This document shows, in pieces, positions 17,868 through 27,028 of a stretch of DNA of 64,000 bases (position 1 is its first letter; each line of letters starts with the position of its first letter). The notes beneath the pieces were generated by a model. The model was not told where the DNA came from and did no database searches. It was given only the letters and a program-made list of their open reading frames with translations. Where the stretch lies: contig CBDDKU010000006.1 of assembly GCA_965230375.1 (NCBI GenBank), positions 248,001 to 312,000 of the forward strand, in the 5' to 3' direction. The position numbers were made by a program, and so were the translations under genes. The stretch comes from CBDDKU01 sp965230375 (GTDB lineage: Bacteria > Bacteroidota > Bacteroidia > Flavobacteriales_D > Cryomorphaceae).

Positions 17868-18855
17868 TTAGAAATTCATCCGCATAAAAGTGAAGTCTTC
17901 GACATCTTCTTTTTTCGGGGTGGGCTGCTTGTACTTTTCCGGCACTTCATCCCAGCTCGCATAGATTGTACCATCGATGTAGTAGGTGTCATCACTCGAT
18001 GCCATAGCAGTATGGTCATCGTTAGTCGATATGCTATATGAGCGCATTGGCGCTTGCAGCCCCGCGGTATTTCCCGCAGAGATCATTTCGAGTTTTCCAT
18101 CGCCGTCAATGTCGGCCTTGATCCAATGAAGTTTCAATATGCGGTGATAGCTCCCATCTGCAATCATACTTTTTGATGGCTTTGTTGAAGTCTTCCATCA
18201 CCTTATCTCCACCATCCAAATTAGAACGAACAGCAAAGTATAGAGACTGTGTGAGCAATGGCGTGGTACCTACTTCAAGGTGATTCGCCAAATCGCCAGG
18301 CTGAAACTGCATGAGATAGTGCACGAGCAAATCATCAATCAGTATGTAGTCAACTCTCCCTTTAAGTAGAGCGCTCAAATTTTCCTGATCACTTACACCT
18401 GAGACCAATTCAATTTGATCCAGATCACTCACATCATGTCCGTATGAATAGGAGCCCACGATTCCAAGCTTAGTTCCGGCAGGTAGTTCATTGAGATGCT
18501 GCATGGAAACGTCGCCACCGCTCTTAGTTGCGAGCACGAGCTGGTTTTGGAGATATGGATCTGAAAATCTCAGAAATTCTGATCGCTCATCGTTTTTCCA
18601 CAAAGCAGCAGAACCATCGTAGTCACCCTTTTTTAAGCCCGATATGACATGATTGAATGGTATAATTTTCGTGCTGACAGCGACTTCATTTCTGTTCAAG
18701 GCTTCACGAACGAGTTGGCTCGCCACAGCCGAAGATTCATCGACATGGGTGAAAGGTGGCCAGGAGTCTGATGCCAGTTCTAACTCAACAATTTGGGCCA
18801 TTGAGCAATAAGAGAAGGCAGAACAAAGGAATGAAAGGAGAAGCTGTCTAGACAT
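17868..18855 (-). pseudogene. Periplasmic substrate-binding protein-like (SBP_bac_3) with FG/EF-hand-like tail, one frameshift
   Basis: About 328 residues after removing one extra A in the AAAAA run near 18173 (giving AIKSMIADGSYHRILKLHW). The signal peptide is MSRQLLLSFLCSAFSYCSMAQ. Residues 25-245 follow the family-3 extracellular binding protein pattern: ELELASDSWPPFTHVDE, VISGLKKGDYDGSAALWKNDER, FSDPYLQNQLVLATKSG, GRVDYILIDDLLVHYLM, DFNKAIKSMIADGSY. The C-terminal 80 residues contain KADIDGDGKLEMISAGN, a calcium-loop-like repeat motif, which is unusual for this family. There are no ABC transporter partners nearby. It is probably a sensor-like or orphan binding protein; the ligand is unknown. 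Confidence 0.75.
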
Positions 18856-18932
18856 AGAGGTTGTTTGCTTATAAAGATAAGGGTAAACTTCAATTCCATG
18901 TGAGTATAAACCGATTTGAAATGATCCATCCT

Positions 18933-19589
18933 TTAGATCATCCAGCCAATCAATGCTTTTCGCGAATGCTCTTCCGCTTGAAGTTTTTGATCATTTCCCT
19001 TTTCGATTCTATAATTTCCCGGGTAATAACTTTGTCTTGCAATCGGATTTTGTCCCTGTCGATCTGCTTTCAAACTGGTCCAAAAATCAGCGTATAGCTG
19101 AGCAGAATAGTGAGTCATAGAGCTACAGTCTGGCCTAACGGGGTGTGTCTGGTAAAGCACAAGCTCTTCGTATGATTCGCCAAATAGAAACTGCGCTGAG
19201 TCAACTACTACGGGAAAGTGACACGGACAACATCCAGAATTGGCATCCAACGTATCTATGGTGACCTGCGTATATTGCTCACCATTCTCCGATACCCACG
19301 CGCTAAACAGTGTTACCGTCGCAACACCTTCGTAAGGATTAAAGAATGGTGCATCATATCTGAGCTTCGACTCTGGAAGGATCTCGAAATAGAGGATAGC
19401 CGTGAAGTTAGAGTCGGCCAGCTCCATTAGACTCACTGGTTTACTGACACGCTCACCTATATACCGGTTCAAAAACTCCTGAGCTGACTCATTATCAAGT
19501 CGACTAGTCGATTGAGAACTAGCGATATTCGCATAAAACGCAAAGAATAGGAACCAGATACATCTGGTGAAATGGCTTTTCAAACTCAT
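18933..19589 (-). CDS. Exported protein of unknown function with a CC-x-C motif
   Basis: 218 residues if started at the fifth codon of the frame (ATG 19589, MSLKSHFTRC); the frame's first ATG is at 19601. The signal peptide ends near YANIASSQS. The middle of the protein has the unusual motif DANSGCCPCHFPVVVD, three cysteines in four positions followed by a beta strand, and a later Cys in RPDCSSMTHYSAQ. The Cys/His cluster could bind metal or form disulphides; neither can be decided from sequence. No TM, lipobox or sorting tag is present. It sits 77 bases upstream of the binding-protein-like gene on the same strand. Confidence 0.65.
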   Translation of the reverse strand: MSLKSHFTRCIWFLFFAFYANIASSQSTSRLDNESAQEFLNRYIGERVSKPVSLMELADSNFTAILYFEILPESKLRYDAPFFNPYEGVATVTLFSAWVSENGEQYTQVTIDTLDANSGCCPCHFPVVVDSAQFLFGESYEELVLYQTHPVRPDCSSMTHYSAQLYADFWTSLKADRQGQNPIARQSYYPGNYRIEKGNDQKLQAEEHSRKALIGWMI

Positions 19590-19626
19590 AGTTGTACACA
19601 TCGCAAGAACTAATCCAAACTGAAGG

Positions 19627-20190
19627 TCAACGTCTCAAGAGCTTGCTAATTCTCATTCGGTGATGTCGTTGCAAAATAATCGGGTAGAAGTTGCCAATTG
19701 TGTTGATGGCGGAGACAAGGACAAAGATGCTCCATTGCCTTTCGAAGACTAGCGGAATAGAAAGGAAGAAAATACTCACCAAAGCTGCCAGGTGACCAAA
19801 TTCAGATTTTTTGGTTTGGACGATTAAGTTCTCAATCCCAGCTCTTTTTCCATCAAAATATCTTTTCCTGTTCTTCCTTTTTCCCCAAAAAGCAATCATC
19901 AAAAGCCTTCTAAACAAACTCACACCGAAAACTCGGTACAGCCTTGACACAAAGACTGGTGATTTAATCCGATAATATGATTTGGGAATGATGCGATAAG
20001 TTGGAAATACAAAGCCGAGAAAGGCGAATACTCCTGTGACAAAAAGTGTGAGAAGAAATGCAAGTACCAAAGACTGAACAAATGTGAAATCCCGGTTGGG
20101 GGTGTTCAGATAGGAAACGAGCTCAACACATCGGTAAGCCAGAAAGACGGAGAAACAAGTGAATAAGACTTTTTTACCGAAAACTTTCAT
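19627..20190 (-). CDS. Integral membrane protein, CrtO-type acyltransferase-like
   Basis: 187 residues with four hydrophobic segments (about 8-26, 38-62, 132-150, 155-172). The pattern KSEFGHLAALVSIFF followed by SAINTIGNFYPIILQRHHRMRI resembles the E-x-x-H and N-x-x-P-x-x-x-Q-R-x-x-R signature of glycosyl-4,4'-diaponeurosporenoate acyltransferase (CrtO) family proteins. In staphylococci CrtO acylates a carotenoid, but most Bacteroidota relatives are of unknown role, and no carotenoid genes are present here. The gene is flanked on both sides by same-strand envelope genes. Confidence 0.55.
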   Translation of the reverse strand: MKVFGKKVLFTCFSVFLAYRCVELVSYLNTPNRDFTFVQSLVLAFLLTLFVTGVFAFLGFVFPTYRIIPKSYYRIKSPVFVSRLYRVFGVSLFRRLLMIAFWGKRKNRKRYFDGKRAGIENLIVQTKKSEFGHLAALVSIFFLSIPLVFERQWSIFVLVSAINTIGNFYPIILQRHHRMRISKLLRR

Positions 20191-20256
20191 TTGCTTTTTA
20201 GGGGAATAAATTGGTCTTTAAACTTCAAGAATTAATAAAATATAGAATCGTAAATA

Positions 20257-20778
20257 TTAAAAACTCCTCGCGACCCCTATACCCAGTACGCCTGTGTTGT
20301 AGGCGTCAATTTTAAAGTCAAACATATAGTTCGCCGCGACTTCCCATTCTCCAATTTCCCAGCCATAGTCTAATCCAAAGCGAACCAAAGTAAGGTTTTC
20401 TTCCTTAGCAATTTCACTGCCACCGCCAGCTATGAGTGTGAAGTGCTCTCCAACCTTGTACCCTGCAGAAAGTACTACGGCTAGTGGGGTGGAGCGTTCT
20501 TTGATGATCTCGTTTGGATCTTCAAAGGCAAAATTTTCAATTATGAAATCTGAATGTAAACCAACACTCCATTTTTCTGTGATACGATAATCGTAGTCGA
20601 GTCCCCAGCTGGGAAGAAACAGCATCGTCTTCTTGCCATCGACATTAATCCCCTCCGGTGTCATGGCGTGCCCCAGGACAACCATAATCTTGTGATGTTT
20701 GAATTCTTCCTGTCCATGCACAGTTTGAATCGAGAGAATTCCAAAAAATAGTAAGACCAACTTGCTCAGATGCTGCAT
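20257..20778 (-). CDS. Small outer-membrane beta-barrel protein
   Basis: 173 residues with a signal peptide (MQHLSKLVLLFFGILSIQTVHGQ). The mature part has about eight amphipathic strands (for example WGLDYDYRITEKWSVGLHSDFII, AVVLSAGYKVGEHFTLIAGGG, VRFGLDYGWEIGEWEVAANYMF in part) and ends in a C-terminal phenylalanine (GVARSF), the typical barrel-assembly signal. The function is unknown. A TAnnTTTG element lies four bases upstream of the ATG. Confidence 0.75.
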   Translation of the reverse strand: MQHLSKLVLLFFGILSIQTVHGQEEFKHHKIMVVLGHAMTPEGINVDGKKTMLFLPSWGLDYDYRITEKWSVGLHSDFIIENFAFEDPNEIIKERSTPLAVVLSAGYKVGEHFTLIAGGGSEIAKEENLTLVRFGLDYGWEIGEWEVAANYMFDFKIDAYNTGVLGIGVARSF

Positions 20779-20782
20779 GATT

Positions 20783-20790
20783 CAAATTTA
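20783..20790 (-). promoter_or_regulatory. -7 element for a leaderless barrel-protein transcript
   Basis: Minus-strand TAAATTTG is an exact TAnnTTTG element, followed by AATC and the ATG at 20778. This is the same N4 spacing seen at the two TetR genes. No good -33 TTTG is visible. Confidence 0.45.
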
Positions 20791-20960
20791 AGTAACTACC
20801 TGAATAATTGATATACTTGGTGTTGGAAAGGATGAATTATAACGCAATGTCAAGTAAGTCTTGCCAACAGTAGCTTTAGGAATTCAATAATTCCAATTCG
20901 CTTTTCCAAACGGAGGCATCGCGCTCATGAATTTGTCGTCAAAGTGTTAAAATCAACCTT

Positions 20961-22511
20961 ATGCTAGCCAGAATATTTACTGCAATTTTTATTATTTCTT
21001 CACTTTCTAATTATGCTCAAACCCTTGAGTGGTATGATGTGCATACACCAACTGATGTTATAAATAGCACTTATTTTCACGGCCCCATGGCAGTAACCGA
21101 TGACGGCGTATGGGTTGCTTCCATCAAAGAAAACCAGGACATTATCTCTACCATAGAATATGGAAAGCTCATGCTACGAAAGTTTGATCTTGACGGTATT
21201 TTGCTCTCAGAAATAGTACTACCTGGGCAAGGGCATGTCGCCGATATAAAGGCCGTAGAGAATGATCTCTACATGCACATCATTGTCAAAGACAGTATTC
21301 AGCTGGGTTCAGAATGGGTCACCACTGAGAATGGATTTAGCAAAGATATATTCGTCATGAGAGATAGTGAAGGGGCATATTCTTATGTGGAACCAAGTAC
21401 CAATAATTTGGCCGGAGTGGGAATCACTTCAAGCGGTGATTTTCTCTACGTAAATCAAAACGGATTCGCCAATTCTGTTGAGCTCAAAGTAATAAGCTTG
21501 GATGGTCAGGTGCTTATGACAAAGGATCTTCCAGGTATGGGATACGTTACAGGAATTGAAGAGAAATCGGACGGCACTGGGTACATTCTGCTCGGTTCAT
21601 GTGCTCAAGCTACTACCATAGATGGTTTGGAGATCGTACCACCGGCATTTTATAATAATTACATTATTTCAACTGATACTGAGCTAAACTTCGAGTGGTT
21701 CAAAATCATAGAAGATATTTCTTGTGTACGATCCTTTGGATGGAGTGGCGAAGGAGTCACATATTGGTTTGGGGGTACTGCTATAGCTCCTACTTTTGAA
21801 GACCATCCATTTACTGGTCCAAATGAAATTGGACTCGATTATTTTCTGACCAAAGTGCAAGATGAAGCATATGACTGGGTCAATGAAGTTGTGGACTCTA
21901 CGGGGTGGTCTGGCGCTTTCCCTTCAGAACAGCAACCAATGGGAGTTGATTCGGAGATGAATACCTACATCATAGGCTATGCTCGAGGAAATGCAATTAC
22001 CTGGGAGAATGGAGATGTAACGGAAAACGAAGGAACACGCGATATCTTCGTCGCGTCATACGCACCCAGTGGAGACCTACGTTGGGCACGTACTTTTGGG
22101 TCTATGAATTTTGATGCGGGTGCATCTATCGCGGTAGTAGGAGTTGATGAGTTTGTAATTACGGCCACGATTAGCGGAGAGATGACAATTGACGGCGAAG
22201 TCATCAATGGGGAGCCAGGAGTATTGCTGACAGCCAAGTTTAACACTCAAGCTCTAAGTGCTGGTGATGTGTCGGAACGAAGATCGATCCAACTTTTCCC
22301 GAACCCTACAACTGGTTTGCTCAATTTGAAATCAATAGGAGAAAGTGAAGTGCATCAAGCCTCTCTTATTTCAGTGGATGGGGATGAGATCAAATCGTGG
22401 TCGGGCATTATGCCAGAGCAAATTGACATTTCTGATCTACCTTCGGGGCTTTATTTTCTAAAACTCCAAGACGCTAGGGGAGTAATAGTAGAGCGGATTA
22501 TAAAAAGATAG
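20961..22511 (+). CDS. T9SS cargo protein with a beta-rich passenger
   Basis: 516 residues. The signal peptide is MLARIFTAIFIISSLSNYAQ. Residues 20-430 are repeated beta units with phrases such as KFDLDGILLSEIVLPGQG, VMRDSEGAYSYVEP and VASYAPSGDLRWARTFGSMNFD, the layout of SBBP-like beta-propeller proteins. The last 75 residues form a type A T9SS sorting domain: LFPNPTTGLLNLKS, then the strand with DISDLPSGLYFLKLQD and a final VERIIKR. The product should be exported by T9SS and anchored or released at the cell surface. It is monocistronic and converges with the bat operon. Confidence 0.85.
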   Translation: MLARIFTAIFIISSLSNYAQTLEWYDVHTPTDVINSTYFHGPMAVTDDGVWVASIKENQDIISTIEYGKLMLRKFDLDGILLSEIVLPGQGHVADIKAVENDLYMHIIVKDSIQLGSEWVTTENGFSKDIFVMRDSEGAYSYVEPSTNNLAGVGITSSGDFLYVNQNGFANSVELKVISLDGQVLMTKDLPGMGYVTGIEEKSDGTGYILLGSCAQATTIDGLEIVPPAFYNNYIISTDTELNFEWFKIIEDISCVRSFGWSGEGVTYWFGGTAIAPTFEDHPFTGPNEIGLDYFLTKVQDEAYDWVNEVVDSTGWSGAFPSEQQPMGVDSEMNTYIIGYARGNAITWENGDVTENEGTRDIFVASYAPSGDLRWARTFGSMNFDAGASIAVVGVDEFVITATISGEMTIDGEVINGEPGVLLTAKFNTQALSAGDVSERRSIQLFPNPTTGLLNLKSIGESEVHQASLISVDGDEIKSWSGIMPEQIDISDLPSGLYFLKLQDARGVIVERIIKR

Positions 22512-22519
22512 ACTGCAAT

Positions 22520-23854
22520 TCACGGGTTAATCCAGTCATTCGACCCTTTCGGAATATAGTTTGTGAGAGTAGCACGCCGCATTTCTTTCCATTGCTGTGC
22601 TGTTAATGTTTGAAAGGCGTTTTCCGGTTTGATGGATTTGTCACCGAAGTGATCGAGAAGATATTTCAGGCTTGGTTCTTCGAGATTCAAAAGATCTAGC
22701 CAAGCGTAGAGACTTATCTTCTTATTGCCTTCGTCGTTTGCATCGAGTGATTTTAAAAACAACTTGAAATAGTGTGCTTCCGATTTTAAATAGGCTTCAT
22801 GAGCCTTACGGCGCCGATCGATGAATTCTTTGAGCTTCCAAATCAGGAAAATCAAAATGGCCAATCCCAATCCATACGCCGCCACCTTTTTGGTAATGGT
22901 CTTGAAATCCCGAGGCGATTCGGCTTCTGTGGCGGCTGCTTGTTCAGCTCGGAGCTCCGCAGCGAGCGAATCTTTGATCGAAGCGACAATTCCCAAATCG
23001 GGATTGGGGCCAACAGTTATCGTTTTAGCTGGAAGCGTGCGTTTGTAGAGCTTTTGCTGATATGGATGCCACCATTGAATGATCTTTTCAGGAATGGTCA
23101 CTTCACCTTCCTGCTCAAACAAGTAACGCACGGTTTCTTCAGAACTGGCGCTGATCGATGTTTTAGTCCGGTTGTTTTGTGCACTCGGTGTCTTGGGATA
23201 AAGACTAACTTGTGGAATACTATCCCAGGTGATAGTCGGGATGAGCGCAGCTATCGTGTTTTGAGCAACTAGGGAGAGTCGCCGTTCTACCACATCGCCT
23301 ACCTTGATCTGGTCTAAGTCGCCACTCCAATTATCTCTAACCGAAAGATCAGATGTCACAAGCCAACTGGAAGAGTCGAAGCCCGGTGGGATGGGTTTGA
23401 CCTTTATGACCCGTTCTTTGGTGGAAACAGTCCTTGGAGCTCCTTTATATCCTCCGTCAGGCGGTGTTTCCACTTCTACATTGATCGATGGAAAAGTCAG
23501 ATTTCCCTCTTCAAAAGGAAAAACGTTGAAGATCATCTGCACACCGGAGTATGTCTTTCCACCACGCGATTTACTGGTGCTCACCGATCGGAAATAAACG
23601 GTGCTGGCATTGTTAACCTTGATATTTCCTGGATCGACCCCCGAAGTAAACCACGTGGATGTGTACACGAAAATGGACACTTCGACTGGCTCACCGACAT
23701 ATACTTTGGTCTTGTTTAATTGCACCTCGCTCCAAAGTTCCTGGCTATTTGCCGTACCGAAGATGAAAAGGGCTAACGCAAGAAGCAGGGAATAGCTCAA
23801 GCGCAAACCCTTCAAACTGGAGCAATATGTTCTACCAAGGCTTTTCATTGGCAT
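22520..23854 (-). CDS. batD: BatD family protein (aerotolerance operon)
   Basis: 444 residues. An N-terminal signal or anchor (about 18-38) is followed by Ig-like BatD domains (ELWSEVQLNKTKVYVGEPVEVSIFV, YSGVQMIFNVFPFEEGNLTFP), a TM helix (about 330-348) and a cytoplasmic tail. BatD proteins act with BatA/B/C in an envelope complex first linked to aerotolerance in Bacteroides fragilis. The gene ends the operon and overlaps the BatB/C-like gene by 23 bases. It could start two codons later (MKSLGR). Confidence 0.8.
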   Translation of the reverse strand: MPMKSLGRTYCSSLKGLRLSYSLLLALALFIFGTANSQELWSEVQLNKTKVYVGEPVEVSIFVYTSTWFTSGVDPGNIKVNNASTVYFRSVSTSKSRGGKTYSGVQMIFNVFPFEEGNLTFPSINVEVETPPDGGYKGAPRTVSTKERVIKVKPIPPGFDSSSWLVTSDLSVRDNWSGDLDQIKVGDVVERRLSLVAQNTIAALIPTITWDSIPQVSLYPKTPSAQNNRTKTSISASSEETVRYLFEQEGEVTIPEKIIQWWHPYQQKLYKRTLPAKTITVGPNPDLGIVASIKDSLAAELRAEQAAATEAESPRDFKTITKKVAAYGLGLAILIFLIWKLKEFIDRRRKAHEAYLKSEAHYFKLFLKSLDANDEGNKKISLYAWLDLLNLEEPSLKYLLDHFGDKSIKPENAFQTLTAQQWKEMRRATLTNYIPKGSNDWINP

Positions 23855-25556
23855 TTGGCTTCATGTTTTTGCGCTTTACTTCGAATTCAAATTTCTTCAT
23901 CAGGAAACGAGCCGGATCATCGTCGATTTTCCGCATTAGGACTTTCTGGTTGTTCTGCTCGCTACCAGACTCAAAGTCGTCTGGAACTTCGTCCATTTCC
24001 TTTCCTTTTCGAATATCCGTATTGACCGTTTCTTCCAGCCTTTCCTTTTCCATATCCTGCTTAGTGGCTTCTTGCCCGCCACCACTCAGGTCTTCCATGC
24101 TCTTGTTTTCCTCGTTCCTGGCTTTGCCTTTTTCCTTGCTCTCTTGCGCCTCTGCCATACTTGCTTCAGATGTTTCCTGGAGCACGCGCTCTAATTTCGA
24201 ATACCCGTCTTGGGCTGCTTGCATGTTGGGGTCCATCTCGGCTGCTTGACCAAAAGCCAACATGGCCGAAGCATAATCACCATTTTTATAATAAGCCAGC
24301 CCCAAGTTGTAAGCGCCAAGAGAAGAGGTGTCCTTGCTAAACTCCAAAATAGCATCGTCGTAATCGGCTGCTTTAAAATAGGCCACTCCTTTGCGAAGTG
24401 GGTCTTGGTAGGCATCTGCCGCTGCGGCGTAGTCTCCTTTGTCGCTTAAGCGCTGCCCTTGGTAGTCGCGTGTGAACCAGAGATCTTCGAAGGTTCTTGA
24501 ACTATCAGAATGACAAGAACTCAAAATCAAAACTCCTAGAGTCGAATAGAGCACCCATCCTTTTCGGATCCACAAGAGCACAATGGCCACAACGGGAATC
24601 AGGAATAGAATCCCAAAGTCGCGCCAGTCGTCTTCTTTCTTTTCGGGCTTCTCGGTAAACTCGAGATTTTCTCGAGTCGTTTTCGCGATTAAATCCACAT
24701 CGCTTTGATCAAGTGTAAGCTGATGGACAGTGACCTGTTCTAGTGAGTTAATTTTGGAAAGAGCCTCTTTGTTCAGCTTCGAATTCACGGCCTTTCCACC
24801 ATCCATCAGGCTGCCCCGCCCAGAATAGGCGGGTACTTCGCTACCCATAGCCGTGCTCATGGGCATCACATCTACGGTGCGGTTTTTATCTCGAATAAAA
24901 GCTTGAAAGAGATTAAAATCGGCATCTTCAATCTCATCCGTAAAGAGCAGAACCCGTCCCGGTGCTTCAGTTACAGATAGAAGCGTGTCGGCAAGGGCAA
25001 AAGCCTTCCGGAGATCGGAACCTCGAAACGGCATCACCTTTGGCGATAAGTTTTCAATATGGGTATTGATGATGCGATAATCGTCGGACAAGGGCACAAT
25101 GGTATGAGCAGTTCCTGCAAAACCGACCAAAGCCACCCGTGCACCTGGGTTCGCCTTCAAAAGGTCTTGGATTTTGAACTTGGCCCGCTCCAACCGGTTT
25201 GGTTGCATATCGCTCGCCATCATACTCTGCGATAAATCGAGAAGGATCACTAGCGGGCTCTCGAGCGTTTTACCCGGAAGCTCGACCTTTTTCCAGGTCG
25301 GGCCAGCCAAGGCAATGACTCCAATGCAAAAGGCCAAAAACTGAACGATTTGCATGGTCACTTTAATCCCTGTTCTCCCTTTTCCGATCACGTATGGTCT
25401 CAGGTGCGGAGCGATTATTTTCTTCCATTTTACATCTTCGCGAATACTGAGTATCCCCATTAGAAAAACTAAAGCCACAGGTATCAGAGCCCAAAGAAAC
25501 TGGGGCCTGATAAAGTGAAAATCACTCCACGATATGGGAAAAACATCATGCAGCAT
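23832..25556 (-). CDS. BatB/BatC fusion: VWA domain plus TPR region
   Basis: 574 residues. Two N-terminal TM helices precede a VWA domain (about 90-285) whose MIDAS motif DLSQS is intact (ILLDLSQSMMASD), then a TM pair (about 300-345), a TPR region (about 375-440; GAYNLGLAYYKNGDYASAMLAFGQA) and a charged Lys/Glu-rich tail. Between the TM and the TPRs is LGVLILSSCHSDSS, which looks like a lipoprotein signal peptide and lipobox now internal to the protein. This suggests the gene arose by fusion of batB with a BatC-type lipoprotein gene. It overlaps batA by 11 bases. Confidence 0.85.
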   Translation of the reverse strand: MLHDVFPISWSDFHFIRPQFLWALIPVALVFLMGILSIREDVKWKKIIAPHLRPYVIGKGRTGIKVTMQIVQFLAFCIGVIALAGPTWKKVELPGKTLESPLVILLDLSQSMMASDMQPNRLERAKFKIQDLLKANPGARVALVGFAGTAHTIVPLSDDYRIINTHIENLSPKVMPFRGSDLRKAFALADTLLSVTEAPGRVLLFTDEIEDADFNLFQAFIRDKNRTVDVMPMSTAMGSEVPAYSGRGSLMDGGKAVNSKLNKEALSKINSLEQVTVHQLTLDQSDVDLIAKTTRENLEFTEKPEKKEDDWRDFGILFLIPVVAIVLLWIRKGWVLYSTLGVLILSSCHSDSSRTFEDLWFTRDYQGQRLSDKGDYAAAADAYQDPLRKGVAYFKAADYDDAILEFSKDTSSLGAYNLGLAYYKNGDYASAMLAFGQAAEMDPNMQAAQDGYSKLERVLQETSEASMAEAQESKEKGKARNEENKSMEDLSGGGQEATKQDMEKERLEETVNTDIRKGKEMDEVPDDFESGSEQNNQKVLMRKIDDDPARFLMKKFEFEVKRKNMKPNANEKPW

Positions 25557-26550
25557 GCTTCAACCGGGCTTTGTTAATCAATGAAAGAATACTTCCCATC
25601 AGACTCAAAAATAGGAGCAGAGCGAGCGAAACACCTAGCGGGTAGTGGTAGAGCACAGTCACGGGTTTGTACTTCTTCTCTTTGTATTCAATGGGTTCGA
25701 GCTTATCTACTTCGGCGTAAATTTTCTCCAATTCTTCGGCATCCTTGGCGCGGAAGTATTTACCTCCCGTGATTTCCGCGATTTCCTGAAGCGTTTTCTC
25801 ATCCAAGTCAGAACCGCCTTTTCCCGGTTCTCCAATGCCTATGGTATAAACGATCACGCTATCGCGTTTGGCCATTTGGGCACCATCGAGTGGGAGGATG
25901 TCAGTGCCCGCGTCTACACCATCGGTGAGCAACAGCATAACCTTGGTTTTGATCGAGTCTTCGGCAAACATGTCGACACCTTTAGAGATGGCCTTGCCGA
26001 TATTCGTCATCTGACCCGCCATCCCCACATTGGCTTCTTCGAGCAGTTGGTCTACCGTTTTCAAGTCGGGGGTGAATGGAGCTTGCACGTAGGAGTTTGT
26101 AGCGAAAAACAAGAGTCCCATCCGATCACCTTCTCGTCGTGAGATAAAGTCGTGCATCAAGTTTTTGACTGCGTCCCAGCGCCTAGCTTTTTCACCATCG
26201 AGTACCCAATCCTTTTGAGCCATACTAAAAGAAATGTCGGCAGTGATCAGGAAGTTTCTGGAAGTCTTGACTTCCATTTCGGGTTCACCCACAATTTGAG
26301 GCGACGAGAAGGCTCCGATGAGCAGAACCCAACTGATGAGTAAGACAATCCAATAGAAGGCGTTTCTCCGCTTTACAAAAGCCGATTTTCGAAGCTTTTC
26401 ACCCGTGCTCACAGAGATTTTCTCTAAACTGGGCATGCGCAACGCCGCGCTACGCATCCGCAACCGCGGTACCAAAAGGTACACCAGGATGGGGAGCGGT
26501 AGGAGCCAAAACACCCAAGGGTATGCTATTTCAAAATTAGCTGGTAGCAC
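25546..26550 (-). CDS. batA: BatA-type VWA domain membrane protein
   Basis: 334 residues. TM helices lie at about 8-26 and 60-80, a VWA domain spans about 95-285, and a C-terminal TM at about 305-325. The MIDAS DxSxS motif is present (LITADISFSMAQKDW), with the downstream threonine and aspartate segments MTNIGKAISKG and LLLTDGVDAG. BatA interacts with other Bat proteins and the MoxR ATPase in the envelope. It overlaps both neighbours (11 and 5-14 bases), consistent with a single operon. Confidence 0.88.
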   Translation of the reverse strand: MLPANFEIAYPWVFWLLPLPILVYLLVPRLRMRSAALRMPSLEKISVSTGEKLRKSAFVKRRNAFYWIVLLISWVLLIGAFSSPQIVGEPEMEVKTSRNFLITADISFSMAQKDWVLDGEKARRWDAVKNLMHDFISRREGDRMGLLFFATNSYVQAPFTPDLKTVDQLLEEANVGMAGQMTNIGKAISKGVDMFAEDSIKTKVMLLLTDGVDAGTDILPLDGAQMAKRDSVIVYTIGIGEPGKGGSDLDEKTLQEIAEITGGKYFRAKDAEELEKIYAEVDKLEPIEYKEKKYKPVTVLYHYPLGVSLALLLFLSLMGSILSLINKARLKHAA

Positions 26551-27028
26551 GGTGGTTTTTTATCCAATTTTCTATTTGTTCAATAATTGCTTTGCGGTCA
26601 GATTCCGCGGGTACCTTTTCTTCAAAAACGTATGCTGACAGCTGGGCTTCATAGCTCGATAGCCTTGTTTTTCCTTTTGTCTTTTCATCCAGAAAAGCAT
26701 ACCACGGCGCACCCGTGAGAGATGCCACTTGCTCACGTCCATAAATTGAAATCGCTGTGCGTTTTAAGGTGATCAAGCCATGACCGAGTTGCTCAGCGCT
26801 GGTCAGTTGATTCAATTCGCTTAGGGCCTGGCGTCGGTAACGGTTCTTTCGGTAATGTCTTATCAAAGCAATGATGGTGGCAGCGGCCATGACTATCAAA
26901 ACCGCAGCCAGAACTTTCCAACCAATCGTCTCGAACGTAAAAGGGACGGGGTCTGGCTCTTGCAATGGGGCCAAGCTTAGGTTTTGAGCCATAACACTCA
27001 AGGAGTCTGTCGCCTCTTGAAAACTCAT
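26537..27028 (-). CDS. DUF4381 family membrane protein
   Basis: 163 residues with one TM helix (about 33-55, GWKVLAAVLIVMAAATIIALI) and a cytoplasmic helical domain containing the basic patch RHYRKNRYRRQALSEL and WYAFLDEKTKG. DUF4381 genes occupy exactly this place between a DUF58 and a batA gene in many moxR operons. It overlaps the DUF58 gene by 4 bases (ATGA-type coupling) and batA by 14. Confidence 0.8.
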   Translation of the reverse strand: MSFQEATDSLSVMAQNLSLAPLQEPDPVPFTFETIGWKVLAAVLIVMAAATIIALIRHYRKNRYRRQALSELNQLTSAEQLGHGLITLKRTAISIYGREQVASLTGAPWYAFLDEKTKGKTRLSSYEAQLSAYVFEEKVPAESDRKAIIEQIENWIKNHRATS

